Source: Avoscillospira_A sp052117125
Lineage (GTDB): Bacteria > Bacillota > Clostridia > Oscillospirales > Oscillospiraceae
NCBI RefSeq assembly: GCF_052117125.1
Contig: NZ_JBQKJT010000002.1
Location: 200,815 to 264,814 of the forward strand
Direction: 5' to 3'
Length of the DNA stretch: 64,000 bases
Part shown: piece by piece, positions 48,985 to 56,183 of the stretch
Position numbering within the stretch: the stretch's first letter is position 1
Layout of the letters: every line of letters starts with the position of its first letter
Notes under the pieces: generated by a model
Databases searched by the model: none
What the model was told of the DNA's origin: nothing
What the model saw: only the letters and a program-made list of their open reading frames with translations
Program-made: the position numbers and the translations under genes

Positions 48985-51144
48985 TCAGTTTTCGACGCCC
49001 TTCATGGTCAGGCTGATGCGTTTCCGCTTTTCGTCCACCTCCAGGACCGCCACCTTTACCACATCGCCCACGGCTACCACCTCCGACGGGTGCTTGATGA
49101 ACTTGTTGCAGACCTGGGAGATATGGACCAAGCCGTCCTGGTGCACGCCGATATCCACAAACACACCGAAGTCGATGACGTTGCGGACGGTGCCGCTGAG
49201 GACCATACCGGGCTTTAAATCCTTCATTTCCAACACGTCGGTGCGGAGAATGGGGGCAGGCAGCTCGTCGCGGGGGTCCCGGCCCGGCTTACACAGCTCA
49301 GCAGCCACGTCCCGGAGCGTGGGAACGCCCACGCCGCAGGCGGCGGCAGCTCTCTCCTCGCCCACGGCTTTCAACCGCTGAGGCAGTTGGTCAATGGCGG
49401 CGGTACCCACATCGGCGGCGGTATAGCCGCAGAGGGTCAACAGCTTTTCGGCGGCGTCATAGCTCTCCGGATGGACGGCGGTATGGTCGAGCACCTGCTT
49501 ACTCTCCGGCACCCGTAAAAAACCGGCGCACTGTTCAAAGGCTTTTGGCCCCAGCTTGGGGACCTTCAACAGCTGCTTGCGGCTGGTAAACGGCCCGTTT
49601 TCCTCCCGGTAGGCCACGATATTTTTGGCGGTGGTGGCTGTCAGACCCGCCACCTGCTTCAGCAGCGGCGCCGACGCCGTGTTCACATCCACACCCACGG
49701 CGTTGACGCAGTCCTCCACCACGCCGCCCAGCACCGCATCCAGCTGCTTTTCCGGCATATCGTGCTGGTACTGACCCACGCCGATGGCTTTGGGTTCGAT
49801 TTTCACCAGTTCCGCCAACGGGTCCTGCAATCTCCGGGCGATGGACACGGCGGACCGCAAATTCACGTCGAACTGGGGGAACTCCTCGGCGGCCAGCTTG
49901 GAAGCGGAATACACCGACGCGCCCGCTTCGTTGACCATCATATAGGAGAGACCCCCGCCCAGGCGGCGAATCAGTTCCACGGCCATCTGCTCTGTCTCTC
50001 TCGACGCGGTGCCGTTACCGATGGCCAGATGCTCCACGCCGTGCTTTTTCACCAGGCCCGACAGGATGGTGATGGCCTCCTCCTTTTTCTTCTCGGAGAA
50101 GGTGGGATAGACCACGGCGGTATCGAGAACCCGGCCCGTGCCGTCCACCACGGCCACCTTGCAGCCGTTGCGGTAGCCGGGGTCGAGACCCATGGTGACC
50201 TTGCCCTTGACAGGGGGCTGGAGCAGCAGCGGTTTCAGATTCAGCGCGAAATTGTGAATGGCGGCCTCGTTGGCCGTCTCCGTCAGGGCATTGCGGATTT
50301 CCCGCTCCATGGACGGCTCCAGCAGCCGGTCGTAGGCGTCCTCGGCGGCAGCCCGGACAAAGGCCATGGCCGACGAACCGGGTACGACCACGGACCGGAA
50401 AATGGTCCGAAGAATCTGCTCCCGGTCCGCTTCCACGGAGACTTTCAGAAATTCCTCTTTTTCGCCCCGGTTGATGGCCAGAATCTGGTGGCTTTGCAGC
50501 TTGTTCAGGGGCTGGGTAAAGTCGTAGTACAGGCGGTAGACGGAGTCTGTATCCTCCTTGGCGGCCTTGGTTCCCAGCTGGCCCCGCTGCATCATCTGCT
50601 GGCGCAGGACCTTACGGATGTCGGCGTCATCGGAAATCCATTCGGCAATGATATCCGACGCACCGGCCAAGGCATCCTCCACCGTCTCCACGCCCTTTTC
50701 CGCATCGATGTACGCGGCGGCCAGAACCTCCGGGGCCGGGGTCCCCTTCTCCTGGTCGAAAATGGTCCGGGCCAGAGGCTCCAGGCCCTTCTCCCGGGCC
50801 ACGGTGGCACGGGTCCGGCGCTTCTGCTTGTAGGGCCGGTACAAGTCCTCCACCTCGGCCAAGGTCTGCGCGGCGGCAATGGCGGCGGCCAGCTCTTCCG
50901 TCAGCTTTCCCTGGGCTTCAATGGCCGATTGGACCTCTCCGCGCCGTTCCTCCAGATTGCGGAGATACTGGAGCCGCTCGGCCAGGTCCCGGATGGTCTG
51001 GTCGTCCATGGCGCCGTGCATCTCCTTACGGTATCGGGCGATAAAAGGAATGGTATTGCCCTCGTCCAGCAGGGCGATAACGTTTTCCACATGGGAAAGG
51101 GATTGGTTCAGCTCTTGGGCTAAACGCTCTGCAATGGTCTGCAT
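48985..51144 (-). CDS. tex: Tex-like RNA-binding transcription accessory protein
   Basis: Cytosolic nucleic-acid-binding protein of 719 residues. In order: helical Tex N-terminal domain (AERLAQELNQSLSHVENVIA), YqgF-like RNase H fold (MGLDPGYRNGCKVAVVDGTG), helix-hairpin-helix region (NIVAYREENGPFTSRKQLLK), and a C-terminal S1 domain (LKPGMVLSGTVRNVIDFGVF, VDEKRKRISLTMKG). Tex is related to eukaryotic Spt6 and affects transcription; the detailed role is not fixed. Monocistronic. Confidence 0.95.
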   Translation of the reverse strand: MQTIAERLAQELNQSLSHVENVIALLDEGNTIPFIARYRKEMHGAMDDQTIRDLAERLQYLRNLEERRGEVQSAIEAQGKLTEELAAAIAAAQTLAEVEDLYRPYKQKRRTRATVAREKGLEPLARTIFDQEKGTPAPEVLAAAYIDAEKGVETVEDALAGASDIIAEWISDDADIRKVLRQQMMQRGQLGTKAAKEDTDSVYRLYYDFTQPLNKLQSHQILAINRGEKEEFLKVSVEADREQILRTIFRSVVVPGSSAMAFVRAAAEDAYDRLLEPSMEREIRNALTETANEAAIHNFALNLKPLLLQPPVKGKVTMGLDPGYRNGCKVAVVDGTGRVLDTAVVYPTFSEKKKEEAITILSGLVKKHGVEHLAIGNGTASRETEQMAVELIRRLGGGLSYMMVNEAGASVYSASKLAAEEFPQFDVNLRSAVSIARRLQDPLAELVKIEPKAIGVGQYQHDMPEKQLDAVLGGVVEDCVNAVGVDVNTASAPLLKQVAGLTATTAKNIVAYREENGPFTSRKQLLKVPKLGPKAFEQCAGFLRVPESKQVLDHTAVHPESYDAAEKLLTLCGYTAADVGTAAIDQLPQRLKAVGEERAAAACGVGVPTLRDVAAELCKPGRDPRDELPAPILRTDVLEMKDLKPGMVLSGTVRNVIDFGVFVDIGVHQDGLVHISQVCNKFIKHPSEVVAVGDVVKVAVLEVDEKRKRISLTMKGVEN

Positions 51145-51216
51145 AGGTGCTCTCCTTTGTGCGTTAGTACGGTGATTTTACCACAGATTTCGTGAAAAAA
51201 CCATAGAAATCAGCAG

Positions 51217-51247
51217 AAAAATGCCGCCGGAGAACACTCCGGCGGCA
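51217..51247 (-). terminator. Rho-independent terminator of the malic enzyme gene
   Basis: Minus-strand stem GCCGCCGGAGT / ACTCCGGCGGC-type (arms GCCGCCGGAG and CTCCGGCGGC) followed by ATTTTTC. Confidence 0.88.
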
Positions 51248-51280
51248 AGAACTGCACAAAATATGGAAATGCCTGTTCTC

Positions 51281-52456
51281 TTACAGACGGGCAACGCCGG
51301 ACTTGCGGGCGGCGTCGGACACGGCCTTGGCCACAGCGGGACCCACACGCTTGTCAAAGGCGGCGGGAATGATGTAGTCGGGGTTCAGCTCCTCATCGGT
51401 GATGAGGTCGGCCAGAGCCTTGGCGGCGGCCATCTTCATCTCCTCGTTGATATCGCTGGCGCGAACATCAAAGGTACCGCGGAAAATGCCGGGGAAGGCC
51501 AGCACATTGTTGATCTGGTTGGGGAAGTCGCTGCGGCCCGTGGCGATGACCTTGGCGCCGCCGGCCTTGGCATCATCGGGGAAAATCTCGGGTGTGGGGT
51601 TGGCGCAGGCGAAGATGATGGCATCCCGGTTCATGGTCTTGACCATTTCCGTCGTCAGGGTGCCGGGGCCGGATACGCCCACAAACACGTCGGCGCCCAC
51701 AATGACGTCGGAAAGGGCGCCCTTCTCCATGTTGGGGTTGGTGATCTGGGCCATTTCTTCCTTGATCCAGTTCATGTTCTCGGTGCGGCCGTTATAGATG
51801 GCGCCCTTGCGGTCGCAGAGAATGGCGTTCTTGACGCCGGCGGACATGAGCAGCTTGGTGATGGAGATGGCGGCGGCGCCGGCGCCGGAGACAACAACCT
51901 TAATCTCATCCATCTTCTTGTTTACGATCTTCAGGGCGTTCAGCAGACCGGCCAGGGTGATGACGGCGGTGCCGTGCTGGTCGTCGTGGAAAATCGGAAT
52001 GTCGCACTTCTCTTTCAGCTTGCGCTCAATCTCAAAGCAGCGGGGCGCGGCAATATCCTCCAGGTTGATGCCGCCGAAGCTGCCGGAGATCAGGTAAACG
52101 GCGTTGACAAACTCGTCCACATCCTTGGTCTTGACGCAGAGAGGGAACGCGTCCACATCGCCGAAGGCCTTGAACAGTACGCACTTGCCCTCCATGACGG
52201 GCATACCGGCCTCGGGGCCGATGTCGCCCAGGCCCAGCACGGCGCTGCCGTCGGTGATGACGGCGCACAGGTTGTGGCGGCGGGTCAGATCATAGCTCTT
52301 GTTGACATCCTTCTGAATCTCCAGGCAGGGCTGGGCCACGCCGGGAGTATAGGCCAGGGACAGGTCTTCACGGGTGCTGACAGGCACGCGGGGGACCACT
52401 TCCAGTTTACCCTTCCATTGACCATGGAGTTCCAGAGATTTCTGTGCATAATCCAT
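51281..52456 (-). CDS. NAD(P)-dependent malic enzyme
   Basis: Decarboxylates malate to pyruvate, 391 residues, the short bacterial form without a phosphotransacetylase domain. Family features are DLSLAYTPGVAQPCLEIQKD, ITDGSAVLGLGDIGPEAGMP, PIFHDDQHGTAVITLAGLLN and the nucleotide fold VVVSGAGAAAISITKLLMSA. It has its own promoter and terminator and is probably monocistronic. Cofactor preference cannot be read safely from sequence. Confidence 0.95.
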   Translation of the reverse strand: MDYAQKSLELHGQWKGKLEVVPRVPVSTREDLSLAYTPGVAQPCLEIQKDVNKSYDLTRRHNLCAVITDGSAVLGLGDIGPEAGMPVMEGKCVLFKAFGDVDAFPLCVKTKDVDEFVNAVYLISGSFGGINLEDIAAPRCFEIERKLKEKCDIPIFHDDQHGTAVITLAGLLNALKIVNKKMDEIKVVVSGAGAAAISITKLLMSAGVKNAILCDRKGAIYNGRTENMNWIKEEMAQITNPNMEKGALSDVIVGADVFVGVSGPGTLTTEMVKTMNRDAIIFACANPTPEIFPDDAKAGGAKVIATGRSDFPNQINNVLAFPGIFRGTFDVRASDINEEMKMAAAKALADLITDEELNPDYIIPAAFDKRVGPAVAKAVSDAARKSGVARL

Positions 52457-52511
52457 AACTATATTATCTCCTTTTCAGGCATTTTGCCCATTAGATGAAC
52501 CGAACGCCCAT

Positions 52512-52540
52512 ATTATAGCACAGATTTTTGGGATTTCCAA
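52512..52540 (-). promoter_or_regulatory. Promoter of the malic enzyme gene
   Basis: Minus strand TTGGAA, 17 bases, TATAAT with extended -10 TGC. Confidence 0.72.
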
Positions 52541-52569
52541 TGGCATTTCACGACTTTGGTCACATTTTT

Positions 52570-53238
52570 TCAAAGCTGCCGAATCCATCCGGCGCGGAGG
52601 CTGCCGCCCCACACGGGTACGGGCAGCAGCGCAGCCAGCTGACGGGCCGCCGGTTCCCGGCTGCCGTCCTCCATCTGGTTGATTATCACCGTATCGAAGC
52701 CGCCCTCGGCGTTCAGCACCGCCGCCAGCCGTTCCGGCGTCACGGGGTCCTCCACCGACGCGCCGCAGAGGGCGGCGAATCGTTCCGGCCGGTGGGCAGC
52801 CTGTATGATGGGCTCTCCGAAACCGGAGGCCCCCACCACCAAAATCGTCCGTTCCGTCTCCGGCGGAATCACCGGCTCATGGTCCAGATGGGCCTTACAG
52901 GGCAGGCCCTTGGAGCCGTCGGCCTCCACAATCACATAGTCCGCCAACTGGCGCAGCGTCTCCAGCGGCGTCTCCGGCGCCGCCAGCTTGCCCTGCTGGG
53001 CCGGGGTCCCTACGCAGACGGCCCGGCATCGTGCCAGGGCTGCGGCAATATCCTCGGCACCTCCGGTAATCACCGGCAGCGTCTCCGACGGGAAAATCCG
53101 GGTGGTGGTACAAAAAATCACCGTGCCCGGCAGCTGTTGGGCCAGCACATGAGCCAGGGTGGTCTTGCCGCCGCCGCCAATGAGGCTGGTCACACCCCGG
53201 GGCAGCGCCAGGGCATCGGAAACGGGCTGCGCTCTCAT
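52570..53238 (-). CDS. yqeC: Putative selenium cofactor biosynthesis protein YqeC
   Basis: A 222-residue P-loop protein: GGGGKTTLAHVLAQQL (17-32), then IFCTTTRIFPSE, YVIVEADGSKGLPCKAHLDH and ERTILVVGASGFGEPIIQAA, the YqeC pattern. YqeC is linked by genomic association to labile-selenium molybdenum hydroxylases. No yqeB, xdh or selD is in this window, so the pathway is not confirmed here. It overlaps the upstream XRE gene by 4 bases and its end lies close to the malic enzyme promoter. Confidence 0.82.
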   Translation of the reverse strand: MRAQPVSDALALPRGVTSLIGGGGKTTLAHVLAQQLPGTVIFCTTTRIFPSETLPVITGGAEDIAAALARCRAVCVGTPAQQGKLAAPETPLETLRQLADYVIVEADGSKGLPCKAHLDHEPVIPPETERTILVVGASGFGEPIIQAAHRPERFAALCGASVEDPVTPERLAAVLNAEGGFDTVIINQMEDGSREPAARQLAALLPVPVWGGSLRAGWIRQL

Positions 53239-53714
53239 AGAAAATCCTCTAAAATCTCCCGCAGATGCAGGGGCGACACATGGTATTCATTCAACTGGGC
53301 CACCAGTTCCGTGGCTTTGGCCCGGTCCAACATCACATCGTGAATGGTCTGCTCCTCCCGAACCACCCACTGGCCCTTCCAACGCTCTTCCACCATAATT
53401 CCATAGGTGGGGAACCAGCCGATTTCCTCCCGGTACGCCGTCTCCGGTATGAGACGATACCGCCATACAATGAGCTCTTCCACAAATTCCTCCAATTTGA
53501 ACAGCTCGATCTTCTGGGGTACACCGGTGATTTTGGTGGCCAGATAGTTGACCAGATCGGTAACGGTGTTGTACCTGGGGTTTCCGTGGCCCAATTCAAT
53601 GCGTCGCAGATTGGTCTGACTGATTTGCAGACTGTTGGCAACTTCCTCCTGGGTAAAGCCCGAAATCAGGCGCAGACAGCGGATGGAGTGGCCGAATTTT
53701 TCTCCTGGGGTCAT
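53235..53714 (-). CDS. XRE-type regulator with DUF6514-like C-terminus
   Basis: A 159-residue protein: N-terminal helix-turn-helix (about 8-62, GHSIRCLRLISGFTQEEVAN, SLQISQTNLRRIELGHGNPR), and a C-terminal part with TAYREEIGWFPTYGIMVEER and IHDVMLDRAKATELVAQLNE that looks like the DUF6514 family. The second half may be a sensor or protein-interaction domain. Coupled to yqeC by a 4-base overlap. A TATAAT box lies about 35 bases before the start. Targets are unknown. Confidence 0.82.
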   Translation of the reverse strand: MTPGEKFGHSIRCLRLISGFTQEEVANSLQISQTNLRRIELGHGNPRYNTVTDLVNYLATKITGVPQKIELFKLEEFVEELIVWRYRLIPETAYREEIGWFPTYGIMVEERWKGQWVVREEQTIHDVMLDRAKATELVAQLNEYHVSPLHLREILEDFL

Positions 53715-53831
53715 GTCTCTTTCCCTCCTCTGGAGACATTATATCGAAGCCTGTCGAAAAACACCAGACACTATATGGTCGGTCGGTCAAAATACGCAGA
53801 TTTTTTCGTAAAATTTGTCGCACAATACCTC

Positions 53832-53860
53832 TTGAATTTTTGGAAAACATGTGGTATAGT
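53832..53860 (+). promoter_or_regulatory. Promoter of tRNA-Arg
   Basis: TTGAAT, 17 bases, TATAGT with extended -10 TGG, ending 20 bases before the tRNA. Confidence 0.75.
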
Positions 53861-53880
53861 ATTTGTCGTTAACCAGACAT

Positions 53881-53956
53881 GCGCCGGTGGCTCAATGGAT
53901 AGAGCATCAGATTCCGGTTCTGAGGGTTGGGGGTTCGAGTCCCTTCCGGCGTGCCA
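53881..53956 (+). tRNA. tRNA-Arg (anticodon CCG)
   Basis: A 76-base cloverleaf: acceptor GCGCCGG / CCGGCGT, D stem GCTC/GAGC, anticodon stem TCAGA/TCTGA with loop TTCCGGT, T arm with TTCGAGT and an encoded CCA end. Two G-T pairs close the T stem. It reads CGG, a codon used in this GC-rich genome. Confidence 0.95.
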
Positions 53957-53988
53957 AAAGGCCCGGCTGCATTGCAGCCGGGCCTTTT
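53957..53988 (+). terminator. Rho-independent terminator of tRNA-Arg
   Basis: Stem AAAGGCCCGGCTGC / GCAGCCGGGCCTTT with a short loop and a TTTT end, immediately after the CCA. Confidence 0.88.
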
Positions 53989-54020
53989 GCGGTCTTTGCA
54001 ATCGATTTGGAGGTGCTTCC

Positions 54021-54710
54021 ATGGAACAGATTCCGCCGTTGCAGGTGGTGGCCCGCATCCGCAGCGATTTCCCCACCAAGTTCGGCATCCCCCGCCAGAG
54101 CGGCATTGTCTCCCAGCTGCGGGCATCGGTGGTCTTTGAGCCGCCATTCCGCAACCCCGACGCATTGCGGGGCCTGGAGGACTTTTCCCATATCTGGCTC
54201 CTCTGGGAGTTTTCCGAATCGGTCCGGACCCAGTGGTCCCCCACGGTGCGGCCGCCCCGGCTGGGGGGCAATGCCCGTATGGGCGTCTTTGCCACCCGCT
54301 CCCCGTTCCGGCCCAATCCCCTGGGCCTGTCCTGCGTCCGGCTGGAAGCCATCTGCCAGGACCCGGACCTGGGCCATATTTTAATTGTATCCGGCGCGGA
54401 CCTCATGGACGGTACGCCGATTTTTGATATCAAGCCCTATATCCCCTACGCCGACTGCCACCCGGAGGCGTCGGGGGGCTTTGCCAGTGCCCCGGCGGAG
54501 GCATGCCTGTCGGTGGACTGCCCGCCGGACCTGCTGGAAGTGGTACCCGCCGCCAGTCGGGAGGCATTGCTGGGCGTTTTGGCCCAGGACCCCCGTCCGG
54601 CCTATCAGCACAAGCCGGGCCGGGTCTACGGTCTTGATTTTGCCGGGTGCAATGTGCGGTTCACCGTGGACGGGGACCGGCTGACGGTGACGGAAATCCG
54701 GCCCCTTTAG
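54021..54710 (+). CDS. trmO: tRNA (N6-threonylcarbamoyladenosine37-N6)-methyltransferase TrmO
   Basis: Methylates t6A37 in Thr tRNAs with SAM, 229 residues. The TsaA/YaeB beta-barrel motifs are present: FPTKFGIPRQSGIVSQLRAS, LEDFSHIWLLWEFS, GVFATRSPFRPNPLGLSCVR and GTPIFDIKPYIPYAD. A normal-length C-terminal domain ends in YGLDFAGCNVRF. GGAGGTGCTTCC precedes the ATG. Its start lies 30 bases beyond the tRNA terminator, so it needs read-through or an undetected promoter. Confidence 0.94.
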   Translation: MEQIPPLQVVARIRSDFPTKFGIPRQSGIVSQLRASVVFEPPFRNPDALRGLEDFSHIWLLWEFSESVRTQWSPTVRPPRLGGNARMGVFATRSPFRPNPLGLSCVRLEAICQDPDLGHILIVSGADLMDGTPIFDIKPYIPYADCHPEASGGFASAPAEACLSVDCPPDLLEVVPAASREALLGVLAQDPRPAYQHKPGRVYGLDFAGCNVRFTVDGDRLTVTEIRPL

Positions 54711-54718
54711 ATTGTGCG

Positions 54719-54747
54719 TTGTGTTTCGCGGGAATTCGTGATAGAAT
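54719..54747 (+). promoter_or_regulatory. Promoter of the structured RNA/DivIVA-like transcript
   Basis: TTGTGT, 17 bases, TAGAAT; transcription should start near 54754, about 200 bases before the coding start. Confidence 0.6.
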
Positions 54748-54753
54748 ACCAAT

Positions 54754-54930
54754 ACATTCCATGAAAAGGCAGCGCCGCACAATTTGACAAGCGGACTGGA
54801 CGAGTCATTTTGGCTCAAGTGAACGTTTGGAAATCGCCGGAATACTGGATGTATTTCAAGATTTTCAAACTGCACAGTTGGGTTAAAAGGGCCGGCCAGG
54901 GCCGCAAGCACAATTGTGCAGTGCTGCCGA
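54754..54930 (+). ncRNA. Structured RNA, 6S-like rod or cis leader
   Basis: The predicted transcript is closed by two long-range helices: GGCAGC (54768-54773) with GCTGCC (54923-54928), and GCACAATT (54777-54784) with AATTGTGC (54912-54919), separated by 3-base internal loops. Inside, GTTTGGAAATC (54825-54835) pairs with GATTTTCAAAC (54860-54870), capped by AATAC/GTATT. About 40 unpaired or weakly paired bases lie on each side between them. This is the general shape of 6S RNA, but no terminator follows and a ribosome site lies 9 bases beyond. Confidence 0.55.
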
Positions 54931-54952
54931 ACCAATAAAGGAGGGTCCGTCT

Positions 54953-55522
54953 GTGGATCGGAATTTTCGTGCCGCCCTCAACGGCTTCAACCGCACCGAC
55001 GTGGTAGCCTATATCGAGGAGTGCGCCATCAACCATGAAAAGGCCCTGCGGCAGCTGCGGGACGAGAACGCCCGTCTGCGGGCCGACCTGGAAGCGCTCC
55101 AGGCCCGGCAGGATGCGGCCCAGGAGACGGCTCCGGAACCTGTGGAAGCCCAGGAGACGCCCCAGGCGGAAGAACCGGAGGTCCCGCCCCAGACGGAACC
55201 GGAACCGGATGTGGTGCCCATTGCCCCGCCCGCGTCTAATTCCGCCGAGGAGCTGGCAGCCTATCGCCGGGCCGAAGCTGTGGAACGGGCCGCCCGCAAT
55301 CGGGCCGCCGCCCTGTGCCGTCAGGTCAACGCCATTATGGACAGCACTTCCCGGCAGCTGGAAGGCTCCCGTGGCGATGTGGACACGGTCATGTCGGACC
55401 TGAATATCTGTCTGCGGCAGCTGAATGATACCTTTGCCCAGCTGCGGATTATTTTTGACGACGCTGTACAGGCTCTGACCACCATGGAACCCATGAAGCC
55501 AGAGGAGGAAGACGGAAAATAG
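54953..55522 (+). CDS. DivIVA-like coiled-coil protein
   Basis: A 189-residue protein. The N-terminus DRNFRAALNGFNRTDVVAYI resembles the membrane-binding head of clostridial DivIVA-like proteins (GF.R.DV..YI). A coiled coil follows (about 30-60, HEKALRQLRDENARLRADLE), then a Pro/Glu-rich linker and a second coiled coil (about 100-180). The start is GTG 54953 with AAGGAGG eight bases upstream. It is probably cytosolic at the division site, which is inference. It lies behind an unusual structured leader. Confidence 0.75.
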   Translation: MDRNFRAALNGFNRTDVVAYIEECAINHEKALRQLRDENARLRADLEALQARQDAAQETAPEPVEAQETPQAEEPEVPPQTEPEPDVVPIAPPASNSAEELAAYRRAEAVERAARNRAAALCRQVNAIMDSTSRQLEGSRGDVDTVMSDLNICLRQLNDTFAQLRIIFDDAVQALTTMEPMKPEEEDGK

Positions 55523-55531
55523 GAGGTTTCC

Positions 55532-56125
55532 ATGTATTATCATGCTTCCCGGACTCAGGGAATTGTTTTCTTGGAACCGCATTATTCCAATCACGGCCAA
55601 CGGCTCCTGTATTTGTCCTCAAGAAGAGAAAACACGCTGGTTTATTTGAGCAACGCTATCGAAAAATTTTGCAATTCCACTGGATATGCCCATCATGGAA
55701 AGTGGTATACCTGGGCCAGTTACGGATTTACACCGGATGGGATTCTGCGATTGGAAGAATATTACCCCAATGCCACATGGGACACATACAAAGGCGTATC
55801 GGGGTATATTTATTCCATTGAAACAGCGCACGCTGAAAAACTGGAATCTATTCCCTATGTGTACACCCTTTCCGAGCCTGTCAAAGTGGTAACCTGCGAA
55901 TACATTGCAGATGCTTACGATGCAATCATGGATGCTGTCGCATGCGGCAAAATCATCCTGGAGCGGTACGAAGACATGAGCGGCGAAAAGCTAAGACAAA
56001 TCTACGAATTGCTCCGGGAGGATTACCGAAACTGCAAAGAGCACGAGGATTACCGGTATTTTCTAAAAATGAAATTCCCTACCTTATTTCCACACGCGGA
56101 ATCAGCCGCTTTCCCGGATGCTTAA
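55532..56125 (+). CDS. Hypothetical protein, AT-richer, possible ADP-ribosyltransferase-like fold
   Basis: A 197-residue soluble protein starting MYYHASRTQGIVFLEPHYSN, with an ideal AGGAGG site. The early YHAS...LEP...YLSS...LVYLS pattern recalls ADP-ribosyltransferase-like folds (H-S and Y-x-S motifs), but this is a weak resemblance and no function is assigned. Codon use is visibly more AT-rich (AAA, TAT, GAA, ATT) than in neighbouring genes, suggesting recent acquisition. It follows the DivIVA-like gene by 9 bases and ends before a bidirectional terminator. Confidence 0.8.
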   Translation: MYYHASRTQGIVFLEPHYSNHGQRLLYLSSRRENTLVYLSNAIEKFCNSTGYAHHGKWYTWASYGFTPDGILRLEEYYPNATWDTYKGVSGYIYSIETAHAEKLESIPYVYTLSEPVKVVTCEYIADAYDAIMDAVACGKIILERYEDMSGEKLRQIYELLREDYRNCKEHEDYRYFLKMKFPTLFPHAESAAFPDA

Positions 56126-56140
56126 AAATCTTATTCCAAA

Positions 56141-56176
56141 CAAAAAAAGGATGCGCCGCGGCGCATCCTTTTTTTG
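56141..56176. terminator. Bidirectional rho-independent terminator
   Basis: Perfect palindromic stem AGGATGCGCC / GGCGCATCCT flanked by seven As and seven Ts, serving both the hypothetical gene (plus) and the EF-G paralogue (minus). Confidence 0.92.
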
Positions 56177-56183
56177 TTTGTAC

